A stretch of DNA of 64,000 bases from Limnomonas spitsbergensis (GCA_037349105.1 JAYJMM010000105.1:1984001-2048000), one strand, 5' to 3'. Numbered from the stretch's first letter, positions 1 through 11,296 are shown. Notes: a model not told the origin generated them from the sequence alone. Translations and numbers: made by a program.

Positions 1-40
1 ACGGCATTTCAAATGTCGTGTTCCAAAAGACACGCTCAGG

Positions 41-68
41 GGTTTTCTTTCTTTCTTTCTTTCTTTCT
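41..68. repeat. (CTTT)n microsatellite
   Basis: A short run of CTTT tetranucleotides lies about 100 bases before the MED7 start codon. It is a simple sequence repeat with no visible coding role. It could fall in the 5' leader or promoter of MED7. Confidence 0.85.
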
Positions 69-171
69 GGGCATTCGTAGTCTTACCCACTTATCCACTT
101 ATCATAAATCATAAGCATCAGCTGCACACGCTTTCTGATACTGGATGTAGCTTTTTAGCGGAGTATCCGTC

Positions 172-1674
172 ATGACTGCTGAGGCGACGGTTTTACCCTC
201 CTTCCCGCTGCCCCCGCCCTTTTTTAAGCTATATGCGTTAGATGCTGATATAAACGCTCCCCTGCCCCCCGATCCTCCACCACCCCCAGAGGGATCATTC
301 CTGCTGTTTGGAATTGAGTTTGATCCGGTGGGTGTGCCGCATGGCGATCTGCATGGCTTGACCAGACAGTTGCGATGCAGACAGTGAGGGTTCTTGGCGG
401 CTACTAGCAGCGTCCGGTGCATGCGTTCGATCTTTTTTGCTGATTGCTGCTGCTCTGTGCCTTCACCTCAATAATCAACCATGTACGTCACGAAGAGGGC
501 CTCACTCTTTGCCACATCGCAGGCAGAAGCAGCAGTGCCACAGCTCCAGGGGCGGAGGCTGTACCAACAACGTCCTGACGGATCAGTAGGTAAGAAAACG
601 AATTAAGTTGGTCTAACTTGACATACAAATGTGCCTGCTATGCTGTGCTGTCGAAAGCCTATGATAACACGACTGCTTTTCCGCATGCGTGCATGCATGT
701 AGACATCAAGGGCGAGCTGGCTCGCCTGAACACAGAGCTAGTACTCGTGTACAGCGAGCTGCTTAGAGTGCTTGTTGAGAGCCCCAGTGGCTACGCCTCC
801 ACGCTCAACGCACTCAACCAGCTGCTGGACAGTATGCAGCATCTAGTCAACATGATGCGGCCAGTCCAGGTGCGCGCTAGGGGATACTGCCTGATATGAC
901 ATGTATTTGGATGGTTAGTTTATCTGGGACATCTTCTCTATTTCAATCAATGCGAGTGCCTTATCATTTGTTGAAATGCAAGGTTCTATCTATCTGAATG
1001 TTGTCTGATTTTGGCCCTCCAGGCAGCAACTTTTGAGAATGTCTTCCATTGCCAGTGCTTACGTTTTTTGCTGTTGTGATGGAAGAAGAAACGCTTGACT
1101 TCTTGCTCAGAAGACTTTCTGGCAGTCGCCCCGAAACTAGGTATTTATAGCCATTGAAGGACATTCCAAAGCTGCAAGCGAACCGTCTTGTTACCCTTTT
1201 TGCTGTGCAGGCTCGTGCCAGCCTGGAGTATGTCCTCCAGCTTCAAATTGAGGAGAAGCAGGAGGCCTTGGATGCCCTGAGGCAGCAGGTGAGAATCTGC
1301 TGCTAGCAGATGGTGCATGTTGAACCAGACACCAGTTTTGACTCGTCCCTTGCCTCTTGTTGAAGTCACGACTGTTTCATACAGTTCCAAAAGCACATGG
1401 GGCTGTTACGCGAGCCAGGCCCCATGCATAGCATGATGTTTGGTTAAGCACTTTTATGTGTGCACATTCAGAAGGAATCATGACCGGTAGCAATACATTG
1501 AATGCTGATCCTGCTGTATGGATGCATGCGGACTGACAGTGTATGGTGCCATAAATTGACTCCTCACAGACGGAGGCTATCGACAAGGCTTTCGTTGCCA
1601 CTGCCCGGGATGTGGAGGCACTGTGTGGAGCCTCCCCAGATGCCGGCGATCAGCTTGACATGGACGCAAGTTAG
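172..1674 (+). CDS. MED7: Mediator complex subunit 7 (MED7), 5 exons
   Basis: Exons 172..327, 523..589, 703..869, 1211..1288 and 1570..1674 join in phase to a 190-residue protein, within the usual MED7 size range. All introns are GT-AG. The N-terminus carries the family's proline block (PPPFFKLYA, then PPDPPPPPEGSFLLFG, residues about 12-50). The core runs LNTELVLVYSELL, then LNQLLDSMQHLVNMMRPVQA and the coiled-coil helix LQLQIEEKQEALDALRQQ. These match the MED7 pattern of a proline-rich start followed by a long helical hairpin that pairs with MED21 in the Mediator middle module. The protein acts in the nucleus, linking transcription factors to RNA polymerase II. Intron 1 could use a nearby alternative donor; the others are well fixed by phase. 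The end MDAS is short and unremarkable. Confidence 0.9.
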
Positions 1675-2634
1675 GGTGCTGCCATGCAATGGCATCAGGC
1701 ATGCTCCGGTTTGGCCTCTTTGAAGGAACACTGTCCAGATCAAAGCATGTTCGGCCAGCCAGGTGTGTGGGCCTAACTTTGGCATCAATGCGAAAAACTT
1801 GGCAGATCAGGACAGTTCTGTTACGTTGTTGATGGTGCACACAATTTGTTGGCCACAGGATTCTCCTGGGACTGTCAATTGTGATGCAGCCTGGACCTTC
1901 CTTCTTTTCATGGAGACCCTAGGGAAAGCGCAGAGCTGGCATCATGACCGGTCGTTCTTTTCTGTTTTTTTGCTGAAATCAATTGGATTATGTTGTATAA
2001 TTTTTTATGATGCCAGCAATACCGGTAGCGGTATATGTTCACGTGTTTATTAGTGGAAACTGGCAGGAAACTGGTCCCTTGGTGACTATGCATGAGTAGC
2101 ATGGGAGCCACAAGGGTTGGCATTGGATCCGCCACAAGCATGCAGCTTGTTATTCTGCTGAAACTATAGTCTCTTGGCGATATACATTTCCCTGTACTGG
2201 CCACCTGTTGTGCCAATTATTGTACATACAAAACTAGCGTCCTCCACTTCGTGTCCCTCTGCGTAGTGAGGGGACCTCGTCTGCTTGCAGACGAGGTCCA
2301 TGTCTCAGTACTCATGCCAGCTAGTTTCTAGGAGACACCAAAGGCAACAGGACCAGGGGCGCCTGAGCTGCAATCGTTCTGATTGGACTTACCGTAACAA
2401 CGACGTGCCTTGCGCGAGCGCGAGCGCGTGCCTTGCTTTTCGACCGAAATAGCAGTCACAATTTCACACCTTGGTCAGCCGAAATTCATACATTTCCTTT
2501 TAGGCGGGCGACGGTGCCAGCGTCTCGGGCATGATAAGATTTTCCTCCAGCCACGCTCCAGCGTTTGTTTTGTTTCATTCGACGGACAATTCCTCGCAAT
2601 ATCTATTACATGCCTATTCCTTAGAAGTAGGCGG
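1675..2634. other. Intergenic region downstream of MED7
   Basis: No coding similarity or convincing splice structure is seen on either strand. It holds one TACCGGTA palindrome (2020-2027) and, near 2274-2297, a short self-complementary stretch around GACCTCGTCTGC/GCAGACGAGGTC. The reading frame of the next entry is open through 2410-2634, but that part has no ATG. Confidence 0.6.
2274..2297. repeat. Short perfect inverted repeat
   Basis: The 12-base segment GACCTCGTCTGC is followed within a few bases by its reverse complement GCAGACGAGGTC, so the RNA or single strand could form a tight hairpin. It lies about 600 bases past the MED7 stop. A role in 3'-end formation is possible but not shown. 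Confidence 0.5.
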
Positions 2635-3987
2635 ATGTACTCACAAGCCCTGATGACCGGCATGGTGTTGCCGCCCGGAATACTACGGTATGACCGCACT
2701 ACCAACACCGGTATGACCTCCAGCCCGTCCCTTCTGACGCTCTACCCACCAGCGCAAAAAACAAGAATCGAGTACGGTGGACAATACTGCTGTGACTCAG
2801 GACCTCCCCTTCAGTCCCTGCTCCCTCCCTCCCTCCGAAGGCTGCAGCATGTAGCACTGCACAACGGTGGCCCTGAGAATACCCAACCCACCGTACTGCT
2901 GCCTCACCAGCGTCCAGGCTTCCCACATGTAGACCCCAGCACTCACGCCTCTGGTAGGGGGATTGGCAGTGCCACTGGCCCTATCCCGAACGGCGCCCCC
3001 ACCCACATCCCTCTCCACCATGGCGTGCGGCCTGATCATGCCGGTTACAGGGAGCCGCAAGCAACATATATCCCCGAGCTCCTCTTCAAACTGGAGCCGC
3101 TGTCCACACTGCCTACGCTGTCGGGACTCAGCGAGCAGGTCGAGCACCTGCGTCAGCGACTTGACTACGCGCACATGCACTTGGAGGCTCTATCATGCCT
3201 ATCGGCACTCTCTGCACTCACATGCCTAGCCAGTGCCTCCCAGCTGCTCTCCTCTCCATTAAACACCCCTTCTATTGCCCTCGAGGATAAAAGTGGAGAA
3301 GCCAACATCGCCTGGACTCGTGGTGGCGGCAGCAGGAGCTGCAGGCACATAGAGACCAGGCTTGTGCATTCACCTGAGGAGCGACAGCCACAGGACGCGG
3401 GTGCAGCCTGGGGGCCTCGCATCCCAAGGGGCATGCCACGAACGCAGGACCGAGGCGGTATAGATCAAGAAAGAGTGAGCAGCCATGACGACGCCACCGC
3501 TTTTCAATTTGAGAATCCAGCGATGCTGCGCCATCCTCCTCCCTCCCCAAAGCCCGTTGCCGCTGCTCCACTGCTGTTGTCACGCTTCTGGCCGCATCTA
3601 CTGGCGCCAGCACTGGACATCAACCTCACAGCAGACTACATTCAAGGCATTGTTCAGCAGCAGCGGCTGGCCTCTCGCCTATATGCGGCGAGTCATCCTG
3701 TGGTCGGAGACAGCCAGTGGCCAGCATCCCTTCAGCCGCAGCCGATGCAGCAGGGACCAGCCTCCTACAGTGTCCAGCAACTGCTGCCCATTGAGGGCTC
3801 CAACCCTGCCATCAGCAATGCATCACCAGTGTCCTGGCCCCTGGTCCCTGATGGACAGGATATTGCAAGAGTCAGCTTGACGTCCCTGCTGCCTCCGTCT
3901 AAACAGCAGCAGCTTACAGCCGCAGTGGTTGACATTCCTGCAGTGCAGAGGTCTGAGGGGCCTGGGAGGGCGGGGAGAGAGTCTTAG
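2635..3987 (+). CDS. Hypothetical protein, single open frame of 450 codons
   Basis: This is a long uninterrupted frame starting at ATG 2635; the frame is open further upstream to about 2410 without an ATG. I do not recognise the product. It is rich in Pro, Ser, Leu and Gln with stretches such as HPPPSPKPVAAAPLLLSRFW and LTADYIQGIVQQQRLASRLY. It has one possible amphipathic helix (about residues 155-185, LSEQVEHLRQRLDYAHMHLE) and no signal peptide or catalytic motif. The absence of introns is unlike its intron-dense neighbours. The length favours real coding over chance, but low-complexity composition weakens the case. It could be a lineage-specific regulator, part of an unrecognised spliced gene, or non-coding. 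Confidence 0.4.
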   Translation: MYSQALMTGMVLPPGILRYDRTTNTGMTSSPSLLTLYPPAQKTRIEYGGQYCCDSGPPLQSLLPPSLRRLQHVALHNGGPENTQPTVLLPHQRPGFPHVDPSTHASGRGIGSATGPIPNGAPTHIPLHHGVRPDHAGYREPQATYIPELLFKLEPLSTLPTLSGLSEQVEHLRQRLDYAHMHLEALSCLSALSALTCLASASQLLSSPLNTPSIALEDKSGEANIAWTRGGGSRSCRHIETRLVHSPEERQPQDAGAAWGPRIPRGMPRTQDRGGIDQERVSSHDDATAFQFENPAMLRHPPPSPKPVAAAPLLLSRFWPHLLAPALDINLTADYIQGIVQQQRLASRLYAASHPVVGDSQWPASLQPQPMQQGPASYSVQQLLPIEGSNPAISNASPVSWPLVPDGQDIARVSLTSLLPPSKQQQLTAAVVDIPAVQRSEGPGRAGRES

Positions 3988-5867
3988 CTTCAGCTCCCAC
4001 AGAATCTCAACAGCATCAGTTTTGGGATGCAGGCAGCGGAGCACGGGCAGTCTGGAAGGAGGCGGTAAGGGTGGGGACGGGCTGGATAAAAGCATTGGGA
4101 TCACGTGGGAGTGTGGGACCAAAGATTCATAGGTAGCAGTCCTAGCAGACGCTGGTGAGCCAGCAAAAGCGTTCAGCAATTACCAATATAATCCTCCCAC
4201 CCAGCTTGCCTGCTAGAAGAACCTTGGCATTCAATGGTTGGGATACTTGATGGAGTACACAGTTCATTAGCCAGGTGCGGGACAGTAGCACGTTTCATCG
4301 GATGTTGCAGGAGGAGTAAAATTAGTTTTCTCCGCCAGATGCTTCGAGACATGCTCATGCCATGCATGCCAATTTATTTTCTCTCTTTCAGGGCAGTACA
4401 TTTGCTCACTCGCAACTGGCCACGCACTGCATGCTATCCCGGCATGTTATTTTTTTACTGGTGCGGGTACAGCATGAGGTTCGATTCATTAAAAAACGAC
4501 GATAGATTCACTGATCCCCTGTATACCTCTCAGAAGTGCATGAAATATCGAAGTGTAGAATATGCTCAAACTTATAATTGAACTCTTACCATGGGTAGAT
4601 GTCTGTCTAGATCATAGCTTAAAATGCTCGGTATGGTAGTACGTATTGCCTGAGAGTGCTTTAGCCTTGCATTTCTTGGTGCACTGCCCTTGGTGCGACA
4701 GCCGTGTGGCCCCGTCTTCAACAGTTGCAGTGGGCTAGAGGATGGCCTGAGTGTGATGGGGACTCGGTTGTACCAGTGTCATGTACCGGTAACAGGGCTG
4801 GGGAACCTGCCTCCTGGACAGATGGAAACAAAGTGTCCAGCAGTGTGTAAGCGCTGGTAGGAACCTTGACGAACTTTGCTGGAAAGCGTAATCCGGAAGC
4901 TACCGGTAATAGTGATTCTGACATTGCTCCTCTCTTGCCACTCAGATTGTGCTGCCCAGCTTGGAAGGCCAGGCCAATTGTGAAGCCCGAGAGCTGGTTG
5001 AGCTGGTGTAAGCCATGCATGAGAACGTGTTCACGACCCTTATGCCGCTTGTTCGTTCATACTAGAATACCTATTTTCAAGGCTTTGGGATCACTGTCCA
5101 AATTTCAAGGAAACTTGTTAGGGCTAACCAGCTGAGGTGCACCCTAGCATGGTGGCCTGCCCCATGCCCCGTGCCATATTGCCATGTCTCTAATTGTACT
5201 CACCATGGTGAAATGGCAGCCTGGCAGGTGGCCCTGATTCAGAAAAGCTGGGATTGCACCAGCCGCTGATCAGCTCACGTGCTACCATGCCTTAAGGGAT
5301 ACCTGCTAATTATAGAGTCTTCGGTGTATATGACGAGTATCGGTCCGCAAGCTAGTAACCAATCCCTCGATCAAGAGAACAGACTCGTACGCTGCCTTCC
5401 ACCGAACCCATGCTGACCGCCCACGGCACGCTCCCCTCGAGTCGCATTTGTCGGAGCGATCGACCCCCTCATAATTTCTGTTGATGTTTAATGTCGCTGC
5501 TGTCGATGGCATTGGTGTGGATGTGACCTGTGGGTGTCCATCTTCACCTTGTCCATCTTCACCAGTGCTTCTTCTGCGCTTCGCTTCAGTTACAATGAGC
5601 AGCAGTACACCTCTCTGCTGGCATGCACCAAAGCTCTTTGCCAGAGGCTGGGAAGTTTAGGAAGCATGCACTTACCACATCGTTTTTGATTGCTTTTATA
5701 TTGGCAGAATAAATCGCATTGCCGGTGACGGCCACCGAAGCTGGCAACCGGGGGCGGGGGTGTCCTCTATTTCCCTATTTCTCGTGTGCAATCGGTCCTA
5801 CACGGCTTCGATTCGAGCATCCTCGTCATCATCTCCTCCTAGCCTCACTGATAGTGTCATTGTCGTT
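3988..5867. other. Region without a supported gene
   Basis: I see only short frames on both strands with no family resemblance. Two TACCGGTA palindromes occur (4784-4791 and 4901-4908). A short stretch at 4943-5006 sits between an AG and a GT and is open, but I could not connect it to other exons. Confidence 0.5.
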
Positions 5868-8800
5868 ATGGCATGGCATATGCCTACATTTGCAGTTTAT
5901 TTGCTAGTGTACACGTTACTGTGTTGCCATGCATCACACTGTTGGGGTAGCTTGCATTTCCCCACACGCAGTGGCCGCAAAGACGAGACAGTCAGCACGA
6001 ACGTGGTGCAGCATGGGGCTCTGCCGCCGCTGGCGTTCCCCAAATTTGTCAATGTGATCGGATTCGGGATACTAGTAGCCACCCCTGACGTCAGCGACGA
6101 GACGATGCTGCACGTGTCTCGCATCCTCGCCAAGTACCTGGACAACGATGAAAACGGCATCCAGGACAATGCGCAGGTGATGGCGGACTCAATAGGCGGG
6201 CTCATTCAGCTCCTAAGAACATACGTATCTCCCTGGTCATATGCCTGAGATGGATTCGTCTTCTCGAAGAAATGCTGAACATGCCACTGTTTTAAAGCAG
6301 TGCAGTGAGAATCGGAGGAAAATAGCTGGGTATGTGATTTTTCATGCCAGGGATCGAGTCATCATGAGAGGCAATGGGGGACTCACATGCATGCCATCAT
6401 GGGAAGAGGGGAGAGTAGTGGCTAGGTCATGGGGGGCATCATACAAGGAGACAGGTGACCCTGACTCAGACCCTGACTTCTTATGCGACCTCTAATGATT
6501 GAGGGATTACAGCATGGAAGGGCCCTGGGGCTGCAAGTAGGGTGGCAAGTTGGTTTAAGTGTTTAACAGTTGTTGCTTTGTGACCTAACAACGCACAGGT
6601 GATGGCAGACCTCCGGATCAGCAGCGCATTCATAGTGATGGCAGCCACTGGGCGCAGAGGCTTCAGCGACTTTCAGGAACGGGAGCTCCAGCGCCTGGAG
6701 GACTGTGCCAGATTTCAGCCGTTGTTCGAAGACGAGGTGCATCCAAGCTTCTTCGACGGAGGCGATGAGTTCGACGCCTCGCTGAAAAAGATCCTGCACC
6801 TCATGCATGACAGTGGTTGCTGGCTTCACCAGCTAATGTATACCCCAACATCTTTGGAATGGAGAGCGGACTAAACTCTCAAACCGCTGACGCCATGGAC
6901 GTTGCTCGCGGCGGCCGCTTCCTCAGACCCCCCAGCCCCTACCCCACCTCTGCCTGGTATACGTACGATGACAGCTCCGCGACTACCCCTGCCAGGTTGG
7001 CGAATATATCTACTGGTCCTTGACCAGCCTCATGGAGGCGCAAGCCAGGCGCTGTGAGGAGATCTCAAACGAGTGGATGCTGTGCACGCCTGCCGCTTTC
7101 CTGGCCAGGGATCAAGCGATGGCCGCCATCATTACTAACAGCAACTACAGGCTGCCCTCTCAGCTGCCAACTGGGAGATATGATCCTGTCCAGGTGGGTC
7201 TTGAGATGCATGGACGGTCATATCCTGGCGTTTGCAAAATGAAGGAGGAAAATGTGATTTCGTAATCATTCGCTGACTCACACCTTAACAACTGCATGCT
7301 CGTTTGCTGCTGTTGATGCCTTGACCGTTGTCATTGCGAGGTGCATCTAGATGCATAGGCTTTGGATTTAAAGTAGCCATCGCGGCTGCTTGCAGGCTCC
7401 TAACCCATCCCCAGTAACGAGCCCCAGCCCCAACCCCAGCCCAAGACCCAGCCCCAGTCCCAACCCTAGCCCCAGTTCAAGACTCAGCCCAAGCCCAAGC
7501 CCAAGCCCAAGCCCAAGCCCAAGCCCAAGCCCAAGCCCCAATCTCAACCCCAGCCCCAGCCCCTGCCCCAGCCCCAGCCTGAGCTCCAGCCCTAGGCCAA
7601 TACTCTCTCCTAATGGCTGCTTCCCTTCTCTACCAGAGCGGTACAACAATACTGTTGGCACATTCATCGTGCTGCATAGTGCCTCTGAGCTGTCTGCTTT
7701 CCCCAACTTCGTCAACGTGTTTGGCGTTGGCATTCTCGCCAGCTCTGCCGTCAGTGATGTGAACGTGCTTCACGCATCCCGCATCCTAGCCAAGTACCTG
7801 GACAATGACGAGGATGGCGTCCCGGACAATGCGCTGGTGATGGCGGACTTGCAGGCCAAGAATGCTTTCATGGCCACGGCAGGTAGTGGGCAGAGAGGAT
7901 ACAGCAATGCTGAGCAGCAGGCACTGGAGCGCCTGGAGGGCTGTGCCAGGTTCCAGACCCTGTTGAATGATGAGGTGTTCCCAAGCTTTAACGGAGGCGA
8001 CATGTATGACGCCTCACTAGAGGAGATCCTGCACCTGGTCACATTGGTGGCAGGGTTCATCAATGTATACCCCAATGTGTTTGGGGTCCAGGAGAACCAT
8101 ATGTCTCAGGTCTCTTCCGCTATGGACGTTGCTCGCGGCGGCCGCTTCCTCAGACCCCCCAGCCCCTACCCCACCTCTGCCTGGTATAGGTACGATGACA
8201 GGTCCTGCGACTACCCATGCCAGGTTAGCGAATACATCTATTGGTCTTTGACCAGCCTCATGGGGGCGCAAGCCAGGCGCTGTGAGAAGATCTCAAACGA
8301 GTGGATGCTGTGCACGCCTGCCGCTTTCCTGGCCAGGGATCAAGCGATGACTGTCATCGTTACTAACAGCAATTACAGGCTGCCCTCTCAGCTGCCAACT
8401 GGGAGATATGATCCTGCTCTGGTAAGTCACTCAGGCACAGCCAGGGCACTAGATTGTTTTCTGGTAGATTTGTCGGATACGACCTTAAGATTCAGATGCG
8501 CACTATTCTTAGCGAGCCATGCTTTCTTCACGGGTGCTGCCCTTCATGGTCATCGACATGCTACTCGTTCACACCCTCCTGCAAGGCATTCATATACTGC
8601 TGCTTTTTGGAGTCCTTACTCGAGTCTTAAGGCCTTGCCTGTCACGCACAGGTCCCTGAGCCATCTCCACAGCCATGCTCTGTCCCCAGACCCAGACCCA
8701 GCCTCAACCCCAGCCCTAACACCAGTCCTAGGTCAAGCCCGAGCCCGACAATGAGCCCCAGTCCAAGCCCCAGCCCAACACCTAGCCCGAGACCGAGCCC

Positions 8801-9677
8801 CATTCCAACTCCAATCTCAAGGCCCTGGCCAAGCCCTGTACCTAGCCCCGTACCTAGCCCGGCTCCCTCCCCATCTGGATGCTTTCCCGCTCGTATGGGC
8901 CGCTTCACAAACACTGTTGGCACATCCATCGTGCTGCATGGCGCCATTGAGCTGTCTGCTTTCCTCAAGTTTGTCAACGTGTTCGGCGTTGGCATTCTCG
9001 CCAGCCCTGCTGTCAGCGATGTCCACGTGCTTCACGCGTCCCGCATCCTAGCCAAGTACCTGGACAATGACGAGGATGGCGTCCCGGACAATGCGCTGGT
9101 GATGGCGGACTTGCAGGCCAAGAATGTCTTTATGGCCATGGCAGGTAGTGGGCAGAGAGGATACAGCAATGCTGAGCAGCAGGCACTGGAGCGCCTGGAG
9201 GGCTGTGCCAGGTTCCAGACCCTGTTAAATGATGAGGTGTTCCCAAGCTTTAACGGAGGCGACATGTATGACGCCTCACTAGAGGAGATCCTGCACCTGG
9301 TCACATTGGTGGCAGGGTTCATCAATGTATACCCCAATGTGTTTGGGGTCCAGGAGAACCATATGTCTCAGGTCTCTTCCGCTATGGACGTTGCTCGCGG
9401 CGGCCGCTTCCTCAAACACCCCAGCCCCTACCCCACCTCTGCCTGGTATAGGTACGATGACAGGTCCTGCGACTACCCATGCCAGGTTAGCGAATACATC
9501 TATTGGTCCTTGACCAGCCTCATGGGGGCGCAAGCCAGGCGCTGTGAGAAGATCTCAAACGAGTGGATGCTGTGCACGCCTGCCGCTTTCCTGGCCAGGG
9601 ATCAAGCGATGACTGTCAGCATTACTAACAGCAACTACAGGCTGCCCACTCAGCTGCCAACGGGTAAATACATGTGA
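5868..9677 (+). CDS. Secreted protein with three copies of one domain joined by (SP)n linkers; first copy broken
   Basis: Exons 5868..6176, 6599..7193 (frameshifted), 7396..8421 and 8652..9677. The start gives a signal peptide (MAWHMPTFAVYLLVYTLLCC). Each domain contains FVNVxGxGIL, an EF-hand-like acidic loop (YLDNDEDGVPDN), conserved cysteines (LEGCARF, RSCDYPCQ, RRCEKI), EEILHLVTLVAGFINVYP, AMDVARGGRF and EWMLCTPAAFLARDQAM. Domains 2 and 3 are intact and nearly identical; each is preceded by a Ser-Pro-rich linker of 35-75 residues, the kind usually hydroxylated and glycosylated in algal wall proteins. I recognise no named family. The acidic loop suggests Ca2+ binding, and EEILHL might suggest a metal site, but both are inferences. 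The protein probably ends at 9675-9677 after LPTGKYM. Because copy 1 cannot be read through, the full protein may not be made unless the frameshifts are assembly errors. Confidence 0.72.
6177..6598 (+). other. Intron with both splice sites inside a direct repeat
   Basis: This 422-base GT-AG phase-0 intron splits the VMAD motif of domain 1. A 23-base sequence (6166-6188) recurs with 3 mismatches at 6588-6610, and the AGGT spanning each splice junction lies within it. Domains 2 and 3 have the same position uninterrupted and read GCTGGTG in place of GCAGGTG. Confidence 0.75.
6599..7193 (+). pseudogene. Frameshifted remainder of domain copy 1
   Basis: Aligned to domains 2 and 3, this exon needs three reading frames. 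The first runs to KKILHLM near 6805. The second, ANVYPNIFGMESG to YTYDDSS, starts near 6820. The third, SLMEAQARRCEEISNEWM onwards, resumes near 7020, after a one-base deletion in the segment matching RSCDYPC (near 6976). No AG/GT pair in these short gaps could splice the breaks away. The rest is well conserved, so either decay is recent or the assembly has indel errors. Confidence 0.75.
7396..7617 (+). repeat. (Ser-Pro)n linker with CCCAAG hexamer run
   Basis: The linker before domain 2 is written in AGCCCC/AGCCCA hexamers, including an almost pure run around 7486-7540. It encodes alternating Ser-Pro, a typical arabinogalactan-type O-glycosylation substrate in plants and green algae. A second, less regular linker (8652-8880) precedes domain 3. 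Such repeats are prone to length change. Confidence 0.8.
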
Positions 9678-10660
9678 CACTCTCATCATCAGCAAATTAT
9701 TGTTTTGCGCCTCATGTGCTGAGGACAACAATAATGTATCAAGATTTTGTTAAGTCCTCTTAAGGGTTATTTGGTTTGATTTTACATGCTTGCATAATTG
9801 TGTGGATGTGTGACTTGGCTGGGCATTGAAGGACCCAAGGAACCTGAAATGCTGGCAGGGAAACGTTATGCACTGGTGATGACTAAATTTCACTGTCGAT
9901 TATTCATAACAGCACCTTCAAAATGCATGTTAAGTTTGCAAAATTAGAAGGCGGTGGTTACAACGTCATGGTTACACGGTTCAAAAGCTGCGAATAAAAC
10001 CTGTTCATAAATGGTTCACATCTCTGCTTCTTAACATGAATGGTTTATCCAATAATGCGTGTTGCTATTTGTTTACCTTAAAAGTGTATCTTTCGGAGTG
10101 GTCATTCATCCCAGTTTGCTCTGTAGCACACAATCTCGGCATGCTTCTGCTTCTCAGCTGCTTGACCCCGCTGCACACTCTCCCTTTCTGTCCGCCAGCA
10201 ACCCATGGAGGAAGCTATTCATATATTAGCTATTAATTGCCAGCTTGAGTGCTAGTTTATATGAATAAAATGCATGTTACCTCTTCTGTAGTTCTGTGGG
10301 TATATATTGCATTTTCTTGTGTCATTAAAGAACCTTGCTTCAACCCCGAATTTCCTCCTGCCAGTCTTGATTATGCTCCGTTAAAGGCTGTTGTATGTAA
10401 GAGCCTCGGTGGAGGGCAGAGAGCAGCCACAAATTTGAAAGTGTTGCGGCCTCTTGTCATCCCGGCAGAAACTGACGTCCCTGATTTGAAATCTTGAATG
10501 TCATCCGTTTCAACATTATTTCCACTCCTGGTTTCGATAATCAGTTGATTGGGCCTCAGCCGGAGTATTCATGCCTGTACCGGTATGCATAATCTGCTAC
10601 TGCTGCGTACCCTGTTGTGGCTAAACGTCGACTGGTAACTCCCGATAAGGTCGATGTTGC
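9678..10660. other. Intergenic region before the MITE
   Basis: AT-richer DNA with no convincing gene on either strand. One TACCGGTA palindrome is at 10578-10585. Confidence 0.55.
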
Positions 10661-10663
10661 TAA

Positions 10664-11296
10664 CAGCCCGTTTCTGATTGGTGGAGGAACTTGTTTCCTC
10701 CGTGGAGGAACTTTTCCTCCACCCGATCTCGCGGAACAGGTGTGGAGGAAAGGGTGGAGGAACTTTCGAAAGGGTGGAGGAACGCATTCTTTTCCGCGGA
10801 GGGGGGGGGTCCGCGGAACTATTGAACTATTGAGCTCATCGCCAGCGTGGCCGATATAATTTCCGCGTCCTTTCCTTTCCATATGACGTTAATCATAATT
10901 TCGTTCTTTAACTTTTGATGTCTTTCCGGCGACTTGGCGTGGATGGGGCAGCAAACGACGGCTCTTTCGATGATGGAGCGAGCGATCTACAGTCACACAA
11001 AACAGCGAGCGATCTACAGCCACAAAAAAATGTGCTACTTCCATAGTCGGTCTGTTAGGGGGAGTGACAGAACAATATGCAGAAACGAAAAACACTGCAA
11101 GGAAGAATGCACTAAAGAAATGAAACATGCGGTAAGAAAGAGCGCTGCGAAGATCTCCCGTACAGAACTCCAACCTTTGCCATTCTTCCTCCATCTCACG
11201 CCTCGTGGAACAGGGGTGGAGGAACTTTCGGAGGCACTTCGAAAACTTTCGCATTTTTCTCCACACTGGTTTCCTCCACCAATCAGACACGGGCTG
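10664..11296. mobile_element. MITE-like non-autonomous DNA transposon, 633 bp
   Basis: The left end (CAGCCCGTTTCTGATTGG, continuing GTGGAGGAA) matches the reverse complement of the right end over 27 bases with one mismatch. The element is flanked on both sides by TAA (10661-10663 and 11297-11299), consistent with a 3-base target duplication of TWA type as in PIF/Harbinger elements. Inside both ends the motif GGTGGAGGAAC recurs several times in both orientations, as in subterminal transposase-binding repeats. No transposase is encoded. It sits about 220 bases upstream of the acetyl-CoA synthetase start, so it could lie in that gene's promoter or leader. Confidence 0.8.

Noticed and set aside
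4465..4500. tRNA-like GGTTCGATTC T-loop sequence
   Set aside because: No matching acceptor, D-arm or anticodon stems could be placed around it.
7368..7733. Minus-strand Leu-Gly repeat frame
   Set aside because: Antisense of the Ser-Pro linker of the three-domain protein.
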